64,000 bases of DNA, from contig NC_059501.1 of the NCBI RefSeq assembly GCF_914767665.1, positions 48,670,798 through 48,734,797 on the forward strand. The letters are read 5' to 3'. Of the stretch, positions 1 to 11,209 are shown piece by piece. The notes beneath the pieces were generated by a model. It was not told the origin of the DNA and made no database searches. It saw only the letters and a list, made by a program, of their open reading frames with translations. Both the position numbers and the translations under genes were made by a program. The stretch's first letter is position 1; the number at the start of each line of letters is the position of its first letter. Source of the stretch: Harmonia axyridis. Its lineage: Eukaryota > Arthropoda > Insecta > Coleoptera > Coccinellidae.

Positions 1-3
1 AAA

Positions 4-365
4 AATTCAAGCGGTTTGAATATGAATAAAATTGAGTGATTCGATAAAATTACCTGGAATACCGATTGTAGGTATTCATTAATACATCTAAGACCATGAT
101 GGCTTCGTGGAAAGTGATACTTTACTTCCTACGACTATTGCTAAAATGAATACTAACTAACCATATCTAATATCTTATCCTAAGCATTGTTCAAATCAGA
201 ATGAGCTACAGCTCCATTTTAACATTGTGTAGAACACATGGAAAAAAAATTTAAGGGATTTAAATATGAATAAAATTGAAAAAATCGATAAAATCACCTG
301 GAATTCCGATTGTAGGAATGGCATCACAAGTAAGACCACAATAGTTTCCTGGAAGATAACAATTT
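4..365. repeat. imperfect tandem duplication, period about 243 bp
   Basis: Two related stretches, about 4-130 and 247-365, share the words ATGAATAAAATTGA (near 22 and 265), a CACCTGGAAT-like word and CCGATTGTAGG in the same order. Similarity fades between them, so this looks like an old duplication. Function is unknown. Confidence 0.55.
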
Positions 366-484
366 TTTGGTTGGCTAATTTGGAGCCAATTATCAAATGT
401 ATCCAAATCATTCTTAGGAAAACGATGTCTTGCTCTTGTCTCATCGGTATATCCTTGTCCACAATATTCGTTTATTTTAGGCAT
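260..484 (-). pseudogene. possible THAP-like zinc-finger fragment
   Basis: The minus strand encodes a short peptide starting MPKINEYC and containing HRFPKN followed by an NWL word, which resembles the HRFP region of THAP DNA-binding domains. The second half of the THAP signature (a C-x2-H pair after 35-53 residues) is not clear. It overlaps the duplicated unit and has no obvious partner exons. It may be a remnant of a THAP-carrying transposon or a chance match. Confidence 0.2.
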
Positions 485-499
485 TCTGATAAAATAAAG

Positions 500-2140
500 A
501 TAATGGACACTGTTGAAATAAACAAAATATCGATGACGAAATGGAAAGAATACTTCAGAACAGCCTATAGTGGAGAAGAGAATATCCTTCAAGCAAAAGA
601 CAATGAGGAAACTCACGAGATCAACATCGAAACAGAGGGCATCGAAAATATCTCTGAAAAGTCTCTGAAAAATCGAAAAAGTCCCGGTCCTGACGGAATA
701 ACTAACGAATTGCTAAAATCCGGAGGAGCAAAGCTGCAAAATGAAATAAAAAATCTGAAGCATTCTGAAGTAGAGAAGAATCCCGAACGAATGGAAGAAG
801 AGCACCACAATTCCCATTTTCAAGAAAGGGAGAAAAACATCACCAGAAAACTACCGCGGTATCACCCTACTTAATAGCGTGCTCAAGGCGTTCACCAAAT
901 TTATCTCAGAACAACTATGCAAAACCATACAACTGAGAGAGGAACAACAGGAATTTCGCAAAAACAGGTCGACCATTGACGCAATATTAATTATCAGACA
1001 AATAGCCGAGAAATCTAGAGTACAACAAGCCAGCTTATAGGTGTTTTGTGGATATGACTAGGGCGTTCGACCGGGTTCGACTCTGTGATGTCGTCGATAT
1101 ACTAAGGGAGAAAGGAGTTAATTCCTTACTAATTGAAATTATCCTTGACATAAACCAAAACTGCACAACGAACATCAGAACAGGTGGACTTCTATCCAGT
1201 GATATAAAGATGAATAAAAGTGTAAGACAAGGTGACTCACTAAGCCCTCTCATATTTAATTTGATTATGGACAAAATAACAGAAAAACTGCCAAGAACAG
1301 CGGGATACAAGATGGAGAATGTGTATTTTCATGTTGTCTCCTACGCCGATGACGCCACGCCGTATTGATTTCTGACTCAGAAGACGATCTACAGAGAATA
1401 CTTCACGCTTTCAACCAGGAAGCCAAATCATTGAATATGCTCATAAACACAACCAAAATAAAGAACCCATGAGATGTAAACTGGAGATTGATGGAAAGAT
1501 GGTGGAACAAGTGAGAGAGTTCACATACTCAGGGGCAGACATCACTAGAGACGGAGATCTAAAGCGGGAAGTAAGAAATCAGACAATGAAAGCGTAGAGG
1601 ATATCAGGTTGTCTTCAGGATATTGTATGGCGCAATAAATATCTCAACATAAACAGCAAAGTTAGAATATATAAGACAGCCATCCGACCCATCATTACTT
1701 ATGCTGCGGAGACAAGACCAGATACGGCAAGGACAACACAGATGATGAGTACGACACAGATGAGTATAATAAGGAGAATACATGGGAAGACTTTACTGGA
1801 CAGGGTGAGAAACGAGGAAGTAAGAGAACGAAGCGGGATTCAAGACGTGGGAAAGTTTATGAGGCAGAGGAGAAAATACTGGAATAAGCACATAGAGAGA
1901 ATGCCTGGCAACAGACTGGTAAAAACAGCAAGGCAGAATAACTGTTATAGCGCATGGATGTTTAGTGGTTGTTCAAGTCTTTGAGAAAAAATAAAAATTG
2001 TATGTTGACATGAGGATGAATGCGAGTGTGAATTATATGTAATACATGTGGGAAAATTAGGAGAAATCCAACAAATTTGTGACTGGGTACATTAACCAAA
2101 GGTTGAGCCCAACAAGCGAGAAATAATGATTGAATGAATA
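500..2140 (+). pseudogene. RTE-type non-LTR retrotransposon (LINE), decayed reverse transcriptase
   Basis: Several frames give pieces of one LINE polymerase. Around 650-720 is a KSPGPDGI word, the usual entry to the LINE RT domain. At 1048-1368 are the MTRAFDRV, SVRQGDSLSPLIFN and YADDA words (RT motifs including the catalytic DD). At 1742-1984 is the C-terminal IIRRIHGKTLLDRVRN and RMPGNRLVKTAR region typical of RTE-group and related insect endonuclease-RT proteins. Frameshifts and stops separate the blocks and the endonuclease domain is missing, so this is a 5'-truncated dead copy. The tail near 2110-2140 carries a short ATGATTGAATGAAT-like repeat. Confidence 0.8.
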
Positions 2141-2734
2141 TCGGTCGGAGTTGGTCTGTGGTCGGAGTTATAATAACAAGGTACCTATACAGGGTCTTTC
2201 ACGAGGAACCTCACCCATATTTATACGGGAAACTACTGAACGTATTCTCATGAAATTCAGCACTTATAAGTATTTCACGATGCTGATGAAATCTAAAATA
2301 TTTTCAAGGCATGAGCACCTCCGGTTTTTCCGGAAATTACGTCAACTTCCGTTTTTCAAATTAGAACACCATTTTTTCATTGCAGAAATAGATTCCTTAG
2401 AAAATTTCAAGTTATTTTGATGTAACATTTTTCAGTTTTGGTTGGAAAATTCTCTTTGAGCGTGAAAATTCGAAAAAAAAATCGAAAAGGGAGCTCCGCT
2501 GAAACAAGAATAACTTCGAGGTTTTTGGATGGAAAATTTTAATTTTTGGGATTTTTCAAGATGTAAGATTGATGTATCCACTTTAGAAATCGAAATCGCG
2601 ATTCATGATACAGGGGGTGAAAAAATCGCTTTCAAAGTTAGGGATGACAAAATCGTGAAAAATCAATTTTTTTTTCAAACGTACCATAATAACGTCATTT
2701 CTCGACTGACAGGATCATCGAAAAGTTCTACTTT

Positions 2735-2795
2735 TCCTCCGCCGGAGGGAAAAATACTTTTCCCTCCGGCGGAGGGAAAAGTGGTTGCTACGGAA
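2735..2795. repeat. GC-rich hairpin near left end of the insertion
   Basis: The words CTTTTCCTCCGCCGGAGGG and CCCTCCGGCGGAGGGAAAAG form overlapping palindromes within about 60 bases. They stand out in AT-rich surroundings and probably fold as a subterminal hairpin of the insertion. Confidence 0.7.
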
Positions 2796-4654
2796 ACGAT
2801 TTATTGGTTACCATGGACAAGAATAAATAATTCTGATTTAAACGTCATTATTTGATCGAACGAGTGTTAGAATAAGCCTTCTGTACTAGAATTATACATT
2901 ATTTTCTCTAATTCACTGCATTCTAATCGAATTTAATGGAATATTTTCAATAAATATCATTTACTGATTTTTGCATTGAAAAATGTTGGTTGGCAGAACA
3001 GATGTCTGTATCACAAACTCAAAATTCAATAAGTGTTGAAGACGCAATTATCAATGAATACATTTAAATATCTGATTTTGGAATGAACTAGATTCCTCCA
3101 GAAATAAAAGCATTGCGATAGATGCACGAAATAGAATAATTCCCCAGAAGTCAAAAAAATATTGGGAGAACGAATATACAAAATTCAACTAATGGACCAC
3201 GAAAAATTATCCTATTTACAATAGAAAACGTTGTTATCGCATATTTTGAATGTTTAAGCAAAATTCATGAAAGTTCAGCTTTATGGAAAAAAAAACCTAT
3301 TCGATGTTATGTTGTATACTCAACCTGTAACGTTATATTGATTTCGACAAATCATTCAAAATGACAAGCTTTATTGTAAAGAAAATGTATTCCAAAATAA
3401 TCTAAGGTTTTAGAATTTGAAGACATTGAACAGTTTTTGAATTTGTTGATGTCAAGTTATGTATATTATCTTCGATGTTATCTGACATTTCATAATTTTG
3501 GAACAAAATTGCAGATAATATTAATTATCAGATATTCTAGTGCATGCAGAAGAATCGAGATGAGCAGCATGATTATAAATAATCAATCATCTGCCTCTCA
3601 CCTGGCAAATAAGGTTATTTCTGAAATCTTGGCTAGCTATATTCCTGCATCGAGTAGTCAAAATTAGAACGTTCCCATTATAAATACAATTTGCAAAGGT
3701 ACTACAAACGTAACCACTACATACCTGGACTATCATTCCATGTAGGGATGCATTATGCATTCCAATGTAACAATCAAAGTTTTCAATAATTGTACTTTCA
3801 ATGATATGGACGAAGAGTTCATTCAATCTTCAAATTATTATAGAATGAATAGAATATATCAAAACAAATCTCATTTATCTTCATAAAATCACATATAAGC
3901 ACAATTGCAGTAATTCTTCTTTAGTAATCAAAAATATAAGTGCATTAATATTGTTGATGAGAATAATAATTCTCTCAATCATTTTTTCTGAACACTAATG
4001 ATATTTATGCTAAAATTTTTAGGTTAGTTATATAACAATATATTTCATCAATGCCTTTCCATAACTAATCCGTAAAGAAAACATTGTAAACAATATTCTT
4101 CATCGAAAATATTTCTAGTTATTTCAATCCTTTTGGTTATCCAATGCAGTTATTAAATATATAAATAAGTATGTGTGGATTGTACATATTAGTATTTTCG
4201 ATTTTTTTCACCCTGGAGAGTTCAACAATTCTGCAAAATAAATGTAAATAGTAGTCATACGAGATGTAATAATTTTGCTTGATTCTACCTTCCATTTTAT
4301 GAAACAACTTCTTCTATACTATTAGATAAGTTCGAGATAACATAGGATCTACTTGATATAGGTATTTCTATTTAGGCAAGTTCCAGGAATTTCGATATTA
4401 CTATAGGTGTAGAGTAGATATTGTATTTGTTATTGTTCACGACTTGACTTCTGAGCAGAAATGAAAATAAACGATGAAGTGACAGATAAATCCGTGACGG
4501 CTGACGGAGAGTTCGGAGTACCAATAAATCGATAATAAAATATAACCATGAAAGCTGTGCAAATCTGATATATTCTCGTACGATTTCGTTCAGAATTTGA
4601 TTGTATGAATTAAAAAACGTTTGAAAAAAAAATAGCATATTTCATTCGGAGTTG

Positions 4655-4735
4655 AAGTGACTTTTCATGGCTCGCTTAAATTGCCCGCCTCACTCCGTTC
4701 GGCGGGCAAACATAAGCTCGCCATGAAAAGTGACA
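4655..4735. repeat. hairpin near right end of the insertion
   Basis: Arms GAAGTGACTTTTCATGG and CCATGAAAAGTGACACTTC flank an inner GCCCGCC ... GGCGGGC pair. This mirrors the GC-rich hairpin near the other end of the same insertion. Confidence 0.75.
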
Positions 4736-5047
4736 CTTCTCCTCCTTGTGAAATAATATACTATTTTCAAATTAGAACCCCATTTTTTTATGGCAGATAT
4801 TGAATCTACGTTAAAAAAATAATGCGAGTGTATGCATCACACCCTTGCCCTAAAATGGATATTTTCTGAGTTATTCACAAAAAACTGTTTTTCGTCTTGA
4901 ATTTTCGGCTATTTCTTTTCCCTTCACGCCAAAAAGATGAAATTTTCAGGAACTGTTATTTGAACCATGCTGTAGATTTTTCACCCCTCCTTGAAACCGA
5001 CTTCAAGTTACTATTAGGAGAACCATGGCAAACTCTCGCAGTTATAA

Positions 5048-6220
5048 CTAGAGAAGGTGCTCAAAGTTTTGACCGTTAATTTCTAGACATTTATTTATAC
5101 GTCTCAGGAATGCTCCGTGCGTTGCTCTTCTTATTTCATCGGTAGGAAGAGATCTGCAAAAGTGTTTAAAAACCAAATTGAGTTTCAAAACTATGAATCT
5201 AAAAATCTAAACAAACCTGAACGCATTTCTCACTCGTTCTATGCAGTCCTCTTTATCAGTCAGGGGAGTTGAGTAGACAATATTTTTTATCCTACCACAA
5301 ACATAATAGTCTAAAGGAGTTAAATCGGGAGAACGTGGTGGCCAAAGATGTGGACCATTGTTCGCCAACCATCGATCTTCAAATAGCCTGTAGAGGATAT
5401 TTGACACATTGAGTGAATTGTGTGGAGGCGCGCCATCTTGTTGATACCATAAGTCATTATGGTTCTGTACTAGCGGCTCAATTATTTGAGTCAATATGTC
5501 AGAATATCTATTTCCTAAGGGAGAACATTCTTTAAATAATGCAAACATGTGTAGTGTTCTATCTTACCAGTTAAAGTCCCAACATAAATGTGAACATCGA
5601 GAATTGCATTATTTTTGATGGCGCAAAAAACATTGAAACTCCAGGTCTCTTGAAAGTTCCATTGTCTGAAGTGGTGGTTGTTCTCTTCATCCCAATAATG
5701 ACTGTTATGCCTATTGAAAGAACCATTCTTTGTGAATTTAGATTCATCTGTCCAAATTATACAGTCCAAAAAGTTTTCATTCTCTTGAAATGGAATCATC
5801 ATAGCTTCGCAAAACTCTGTTCTCCTGACGAAATCAGTTTCCTTCAAATGCTGTACCCTATTGAATTTATATGGGTGCATTTTATGTTTTTTTTAATATT
5901 CTCCAAACACTCGATTGAGATAATCCCAGATCAATCTCGGCAACTTTGAGAGAATTTTGAGGATTCACACGAAAATATGCAAGAACTGTAATTTCGTTGT
6001 TCTCATCTTCTACTACACTTTTTTCTCTGTGTACAGTTTTCTTAACGAAAGATCCGACATTTCTCAAGTTTGTCATGGTTCTGTTAATGGTATCTCTCGT
6101 TGGTCTGGGTCGGTCAGGAAACCTCTCAATGAACAGTCGAATCGTTCTATCTACAACTTTATTACATTCTCCATGAAGTAGAATGAGATTTAAATAATCT
6201 TCATTGGTAAAATTAGGCAT
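5048..6220 (-). pseudogene. mariner copy 1 transposase, DD41D type, with a probable 63-bp intron
   Basis: The N-terminal block (6220-5882, start MPNFTNEDYLNL) is the DNA-binding region. The catalytic block follows with WTDESKF, YQQDGAPPH and SPDLTPLDYY. Counting from the Asp of QQDGAPPH to the Asp of PLDYY gives 41 residues between, the DD41D spacing known from rosa-type mariner relatives. Frameshifts lie near 5882 (at a T run) and 5530. At 5216-5154 a GTTTGT...TTTTGCAG segment of 63 bases interrupts the frame with a stop; skipping it gives a C-terminus ending NFEHLL, as expected for the family, with the stop at 5048-5050. The same segment is in copy 2. Confidence 0.85.
5154..5216 (-). other. 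putative spliceosomal intron in mariner transposase
   Basis: On the minus strand this begins GTTTGT and ends TTTTGCAG after a T-rich stretch, and it contains an in-frame TAG if retained. Splicing joins ...AATGCGTTCAG to ATCTCTTCC in frame (phase 2) and reads into a family-typical C-terminus. The 63-base length is identical in copy 2 (34759-34821). Confidence 0.65.
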
Positions 6221-7142
6221 AGTGATCGATTTTATAACTTAATACGAATTATCACCAAATTAATAGTAAACACAAAATGCTACTGAATAAAGAGGAATTT
6301 GGCAGATGTAATTAATGATATCTATCATTAAAAAAAAAAATGTAAAACATGGTAAGTTTTTGCATAAGGTTCATAAGGAATTATTTATTTATCACTGGAG
6401 AGAAAACCGATGGCCGATTAGTTGAAATAAAGAGGTTTCCGATACAAATTCGAATCAAAATTCGCCATCTATTTAGGAACAACCTGTAACTTTTTTCTCT
6501 TGCATATAAGGGTAGTGAAATCTAAAACATGGTTTAAGTAACAGTTCCTGAAAATTTCATCTTTTTGGCGTGAAGGGAAAAGAAATAGCTGAAAATACAA
6601 GACGAAAAACAGTTTTTTGTGAATAACTCAGAAAATATTCACTTTAGGGCAAGGGTGTGATGCATACACTCACATTATTTTTTAACGTAGATTCAATATC
6701 TGCCCTAAAAAAATGGGGTTCTAATTTGAAAAAATTTATTTTTCACGATTTTGTCATCCCTAACTTTGAAAGCGATTTTTTCACCCCCTGTATCATGAAT
6801 CGCGATTTCGATTTTTAAAGTGGATACATCAATCTTACATCTTGAAAAATCCCAAAAATGAAAATTTTCCATCCAAAAACCTCGAAGTTATTCTTGTTTC
6901 AGCGGAGCTCTATTTTCGATTGTTTTTTCGAATTTTCCCGCTCAGAGAGAATTTTCCAACCAAAACTGAAAAATGTTACATCAAAATAACTTGAAATTTT
7001 CTAAGGAATCTATTTCTGCAATGAAAAATGGTGTTCTAATTTGAAAAACGGAAGTTGACGTAATTTCCGGAAAAACCGGAGGTGCTCATGCCTTGAAAAT
7101 ATTTTAGATTTCATCAGCATCGTGAAATACTTATAAGTGCTG

Positions 7143-7556
7143 TGAACAAATTTGGATAGATTGAATGCTTGAGTTATAAAATACTTCTGGCTCGAAGGAC
7201 CATGAACGTGTGTATGTATTGATTGAATTATAAAATACATCCGGCTCGAAGTACCATGAACAATGCTTGGATTGTTTGTAAGAAAATACGTATGATTTTT
7301 ACTGTTTAATATATATTAACACAAACATGTATAAAATTATAATATTAATAACTTATGAATACTTGAATATATAATGAATGTTGTAGTTACTGATTGCCGG
7401 TATGTTAACTGAGTGATTGAATACTGAATTATAACTGGTGAGATGGTGAATGTCACTGTGAATAAGTGAATAATTGGAAGCCCTCTCTGGTGGTGGGGCA
7501 ATGGTGGGAGAAAGCATCGAAGCAGGATTCTTCTTCTTCCTCTGTAAGCCTTAACA
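7143..7556 (-). repeat. 3' LTR of BEL-1
   Basis: Reads TGTTAAGGCTTACAGAGG from 7556 downward and ends ...TTTGTTCA at 7143 (TG...CA). The words GGTACTTCGAGCC and GGTCCTTCGAGCC recur inside it. The same LTR family starts at 10933 (5' LTR), 33483 and 49665. Its last 50 or so bases differ from the 5' LTR, so its history may include recombination. Confidence 0.75.
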
Positions 7557-8400
7557 TCGCGGCCACCTTGAAAGGTTGACTTTCAATAAAGGATTTTTAT
7601 GACCTTCCTATTGTCAGGCGACAGGTAATGACTTGATTCTTGTTAAATATTAAACCTCCATTGAAAGGGGACTGCGCTTGAAAACATCACTATTCGTCAT
7701 GATGCTTACGACACGTACAATATTGTCCACTCCTGGATGAAGATCCGCGATTCTTCCCAAACGCCATTGATGTTGTGCAATCTGCTGTGGTCTTGGATAT
7801 CTTCAAAGGTGTATAGGGAATTTCTGTGAATACCCTTTGTTGTGCAGCCATCAATGAGTCACCCACAAGGAAATGTTTAGGTGTAAGGGGGATAGGTCAT
7901 TAGGATCGGAAGACAATGAGGTAATAGGACGTGAGTTGAGCATAGTTTCAATCTGACAAATAACTGTATATAAACCTTCAAAAGTGAGAAGAACGTTTTT
8001 AACAAATCGAAACTAAAAGATAGTTTGCAAAGTTTTCAATTTTTTGTTGAAATCATATTTCCAACAAGTTCAATATGAACAACCTCAGTTATGAAACAAT
8101 CGAATATATGATATGCCTTTATCAATTTCCTAGATCATAAATTGAACAGCTTTAATACTAATGGGATCTGCAAAGTCAATACCAACAATAGAAAATTGAC
8201 CTTACGGAATGAGCCTTGAAGTAATATAATTTTGCAAAAGATTATTTTCTGAATTGACAAATGTGAAAGTATGTGATTTTTTGAATTTCCGCTATATGAT
8301 TACCGACAAGTGTTCTTTTTAGAGAACGGATATTCAATGTTTCCGTACAAATATTAAAATAAATTTAATCGGAATTTGGACTCCGAATTAATCCTAATGG
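7557..8400 (-). pseudogene. BEL-1 RNase H and integrase remnants
   Basis: Out-of-frame scraps only. Near 8280-8400 are the NPLGLI and AEIQ words found between RT and integrase in Pao elements. Near 8160-8220 is VGIDFADPI-like coding, the entry of the Pao integrase core. Near 7730-7950 are remnants of the integrase C-terminal SDPNDLSPLTPAHF region. The RT core and most of the integrase catalytic core are deleted. A purine-rich tract (AAGGTGGCCGCGA on the minus strand) sits just before the 3' LTR. Confidence 0.65.
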
Positions 8401-8419
8401 GTTTATAATATCATTATGA

Positions 8420-10387
8420 TTATTGAATATGAGAAGATTTTCTGATTTTGAAATTTCGATGAGTTTTTTCTTGTCTTGTACTTTCAAGTTTCCAAAAATT
8501 TTGATGTTTTTCATTATTGTTAATATTTATATTACAAAGGACGGGTGAATTCAAATGCCTTTCGTTATTAATTGAGCCTGAAACGATCCAACCTAGTTTG
8601 GTATTCTGTAATGTGGGGCAATTATGATTGTTTTTAATTTGACCAGGGATTAGGACATCGAAGAATATACTAGCACCCAACAATACATCAATAGAACCGG
8701 ATTCGTTAAAGGAATCGTCAGCTAGGGTAATGTTGTCTGGCAGATTTAAATTTGAAATGTCGAAAGAATTTTGAGGCATATGATTTGTAATTTTATTAAT
8801 AACTAAAAATGTGTCTTTAGTTTGATATTTTCTATTATTTGAAATAAATGATGTCTCTAATCTTCCTTGAATATGACTCGTGGTACCATTTATACCGATA
8901 ACTGGGATATTGTTTTTAGAAACTTCGAGATTAAGTTTTTTTGCTAAAGACGAAGATATAAAATTGCTTTGTGACCCAGTATCTAGAATTGCTCTACATG
9001 GTATTAGTTTTCCCTTTGAGTCAAAAAGATTAATTTTAGCTGTTGGTAATATTACCTGAGAACTTTCTGAGAATAGAGAATTAGTCGGCTTACTTTCTAG
9101 TATTGAAGTGAAAGTCGACTTTGATTGATGGGTTTTTGGATTTTCGTTTTCTTCTACCTGAGTAGGTACTGAATAATTACTAAATGCGTCATTTACCGAG
9201 AAATTTGGACTTTTAGTATCGCTTTTAGTATTGTTATGGAGTAATGTATTGTGCCTTTTCTTACAAATTCGGCAATTAGAAAGTGATTTGCATTTTGATT
9301 GTGAGTGATTATCCCTTAAGCAATTGGTGCAAAGCTTGGTTCTCTTAACTGCTTCTAATCTTTCGTTTGTAGACATTTCTAAGAATTTATGACATTTATA
9401 ATTGAAATGATTTTCTTTACAAAATGAACATGTTTGCTTTTGCGTTGCTAAATTGGAATGTATTTTTTCTCGATAGGGATAAGTTGAAAGTTTGCTTTTG
9501 TTTTCAATTGTTTCCAAAAGTTGACATCTTTTAGACAGGAAATCAGTCAACTCTGATAATGTGGGAAGTGTTTTATTATCTAAATTTGAGTTTACGAATT
9601 CTTCCCATTCTCTTTTGGTGATTGAATCCAATTTTGATGATAATATATATACCAAAAGAGTATCCCATCTTTCAATGGGTTGATTTAGAGCTTTTAATGA
9701 TCGTATATTTTTATTGAAATTATCTAGAAGTTTTCTCAAATGAAAGTATGATTCGTTTTTGACAGGAGGTAGTTCAAATATTGATTTTACGTGTGTATGA
9801 ATGATTAATCTTTTGTTTTCATACCTTTCTTTCAATAGTGACCATGCTATATTATAATTATCTGAGGTAATTTCTATTGATCGTATTAACTCTGCAGCTT
9901 CCGATTTCAAACATGATTTTAAGTAATAGAATTTTTGAACATCAGAAAGTTGAGAGTTAGAATTTATTAATGAATCGAAGGTATCGTGAAAAGTTAACCA
10001 TTGCGTATAAGAACCCTGGAAATCGGGTAGGGTTAAATGAGGCAGCTTTATTGAACTTATTGGATTGTTCGAATGAACAGATCCGTTTTCTGATGGGCAT
10101 GTTTTAATAGAGTTTTTGGAAATTAATTCGAGTGCCTGTGCCTCTAAGTCAAAATACGTTTCTTCGAAATATGCTCGCTCGTCATCATCTATCTTCCCGG
10201 TTTCTAACTCGATGTTGCCTTGAATATGATCGAAATTGTCATAAAGCGTTCTCAGTTTTTCTAATCGACTATTGATTTGGTGAATGTCCGCTTTACAACT
10301 TCCATCCGATAGATTAGATAGAAAATTGCTAAATCGAGTTAGTTGCCCTTTGATTTGTCCTCTTTTGAGTTTTAATGCTTCAACCAT
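8420..10387 (-). CDS. BEL/Pao gag-protease polyprotein of BEL-1 (655 aa)
   Basis: An uninterrupted frame beginning MVEALKLKRGQI. Residues about 110-260 form the Pao gag core (LPHLTLPDFQGS, YLKSCLKSEAAELI, SLLKERYENKRLI, TKREWEEF). Residues about 318-385 hold cysteine-rich knuckles of the CSFCKENHFNYKCH and CTNCLRDNHSQSKC kind, expected to bind RNA during packaging. Near residue 467 is AILDTGSQSNF, the active site of a retroviral-type aspartic protease. The C-terminus stops soon after FWKLES, where the RT would begin. The open gag next to a deleted pol suggests gag was kept while pol was lost, or that the deletion is recent. The start is chosen because the same MVEALKLKR start recurs at 36881. 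Confidence 0.88.
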   Translation of the reverse strand: MVEALKLKRGQIKGQLTRFSNFLSNLSDGSCKADIHQINSRLEKLRTLYDNFDHIQGNIELETGKIDDDERAYFEETYFDLEAQALELISKNSIKTCPSENGSVHSNNPISSIKLPHLTLPDFQGSYTQWLTFHDTFDSLINSNSQLSDVQKFYYLKSCLKSEAAELIRSIEITSDNYNIAWSLLKERYENKRLIIHTHVKSIFELPPVKNESYFHLRKLLDNFNKNIRSLKALNQPIERWDTLLVYILSSKLDSITKREWEEFVNSNLDNKTLPTLSELTDFLSKRCQLLETIENKSKLSTYPYREKIHSNLATQKQTCSFCKENHFNYKCHKFLEMSTNERLEAVKRTKLCTNCLRDNHSQSKCKSLSNCRICKKRHNTLLHNNTKSDTKSPNFSVNDAFSNYSVPTQVEENENPKTHQSKSTFTSILESKPTNSLFSESSQVILPTAKINLFDSKGKLIPCRAILDTGSQSNFISSSLAKKLNLEVSKNNIPVIGINGTTSHIQGRLETSFISNNRKYQTKDTFLVINKITNHMPQNSFDISNLNLPDNITLADDSFNESGSIDVLLGASIFFDVLIPGQIKNNHNCPTLQNTKLGWIVSGSINNERHLNSPVLCNININNNEKHQNFWKLESTRQEKTHRNFKIRKSSHIQ

Positions 10388-10399
10388 TTTGATTTAGTT

Positions 10400-10933
10400 A
10401 TATATATACACTATGTTTTGTCAGATTAAAAATACTCAAAAAGAGGGAATTAATGTGGATGATAATATATAGAAGGATAGTGGATGACTTACTGTGTTTT
10501 TCTACTGTTTCACTGATTCTTGTGAATCCGGCTCGAAGGACCATGAACACTTGCATGGATTGGTTGAATTATAAAATACTTCTGGCTCGAAGTACCTTGA
10601 ATGATTGTATGTTGATTGATTCGGCTTCAGTAACTTGTGGTGTTTATGCTTGATTTGTGTGTAAGAAAATACGTATGATTTTTACTGTTTAATATATATT
10701 AACACAAACACTGTATAAAATTATAATATTAATAACTTGTGAATACTTGAATATGTATGATTGTTGAGTTACTGATTGCCGGTGTGTTAAGTGATTGAAT
10801 ACTGAATATAACTGTTGAACGGTGGATTGTCACTTCGAATAAGTGAATAATTGGAAGCCCTCTCTGGTGGTGGGGCAATGGTGGGAGAAAGCATCGAAGC
10901 AGGATTCTTCTTCTTCCTCTGTAAGCCTTAACA
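10400..10933 (-). repeat. 5' LTR and leader of BEL-1
   Basis: Starts TGTTAAGG at 10933 on the minus strand and is similar to the LTR at 7143-7556 for most of its length, including AATATATATTAACACAAAC. The junction of LTR and leader is not clear; the stretch TAAGTCATCCACTATCC near 10480 is shared with the other BEL copy at about 33880. The gag start follows at 10387. Confidence 0.65.
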
Positions 10934-11209
10934 TGCTGAATTTCATGAAAATACGTTCAGTAGTTTCCCGTATAAATATGGGTGAGGTTCCTCGTGAAAG
11001 ACCCTGTATAATGCATTTACCATTTCTTAGTGTATTCTTCACATTGGTTTCTACAGGATAATTTGTAGTGTGTGTTTTTTTCTGTTTGTTCAACAAGGTT
11101 AGTCAAATTAATATAGTGTTGGAAAGTTTTGATAGACCATTTTCATACTTTTACTAAAGAATAGGTACTATAGTTTTTTTTATTGTCAGTTGAATTTTTG
11201 TTTCTGAAA

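Larger units (their letters stand above)
2680..4763. mobile_element. unclassified 2.08 kb insertion with 8-bp target duplication
   Basis: Comparison with the intact mariner TIR near 34360 shows foreign sequence here, flanked by TTTTCAAA at 2672-2679 and 4764-4771. The insert starts CGTACCATAA and ends AATATACTA; the ends do not form an obvious inverted repeat. Strong palindromes lie near both ends, a CTCCGCCGGAGG-type hairpin at about 2735-2795 and a CCCGCC/GGCGGG hairpin at about 4655-4735. No convincing coding sequence was seen. A segment at about 2870-3060 is repeated inverted at about 26690-26890. Eight-base duplications occur with hAT and P transposons, but the usual termini are absent. 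Confidence 0.6.
7143..10933 (-). mobile_element. BEL/Pao LTR retrotransposon BEL-1, lacking reverse transcriptase
   Basis: The element runs on the minus strand between LTRs starting TGTTAAGG (right end at 10933, left copy ending at 7556). It is flanked by TGCTG at 7138-7142 and 10934-10938 inside the right TIR of mariner 1. It holds a long gag-protease frame, then only scraps of RNase H and integrase. The RT core is missing, although typical linking words such as NPLGLI and an RNase H end (VGNHIAEIQ) survive at about 8280-8400. It therefore looks like a deletion derivative that would depend on an autonomous relative. Confidence 0.85.
2190..11006 (-). mobile_element. mariner-type DNA transposon copy 1 (DD41D group), interrupted twice
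   Basis: The left end reads CAGGGTCTTTCACGAGG after TA (2188-2189). The matching inverted right end, ending GACCCTG followed by TA, lies at 10939-11006. The TIRs are unusually long, several hundred bases each, and match those of the intact copy at 33904-36805. The left TIR is split by a 2.08 kb insertion at 2680-4763 and the right TIR by a BEL element at 7143-10933. Removing both restores a structure like copy 2. The transposase lies between the TIRs on the minus strand. Confidence 0.88.

Noticed and set aside
5590..5949. Plus-strand frame overlapping the mariner 1 transposase (and its copy at 35253-35522)
   Set aside because: Antisense shadow of the minus-strand transposase, which has clear motifs.
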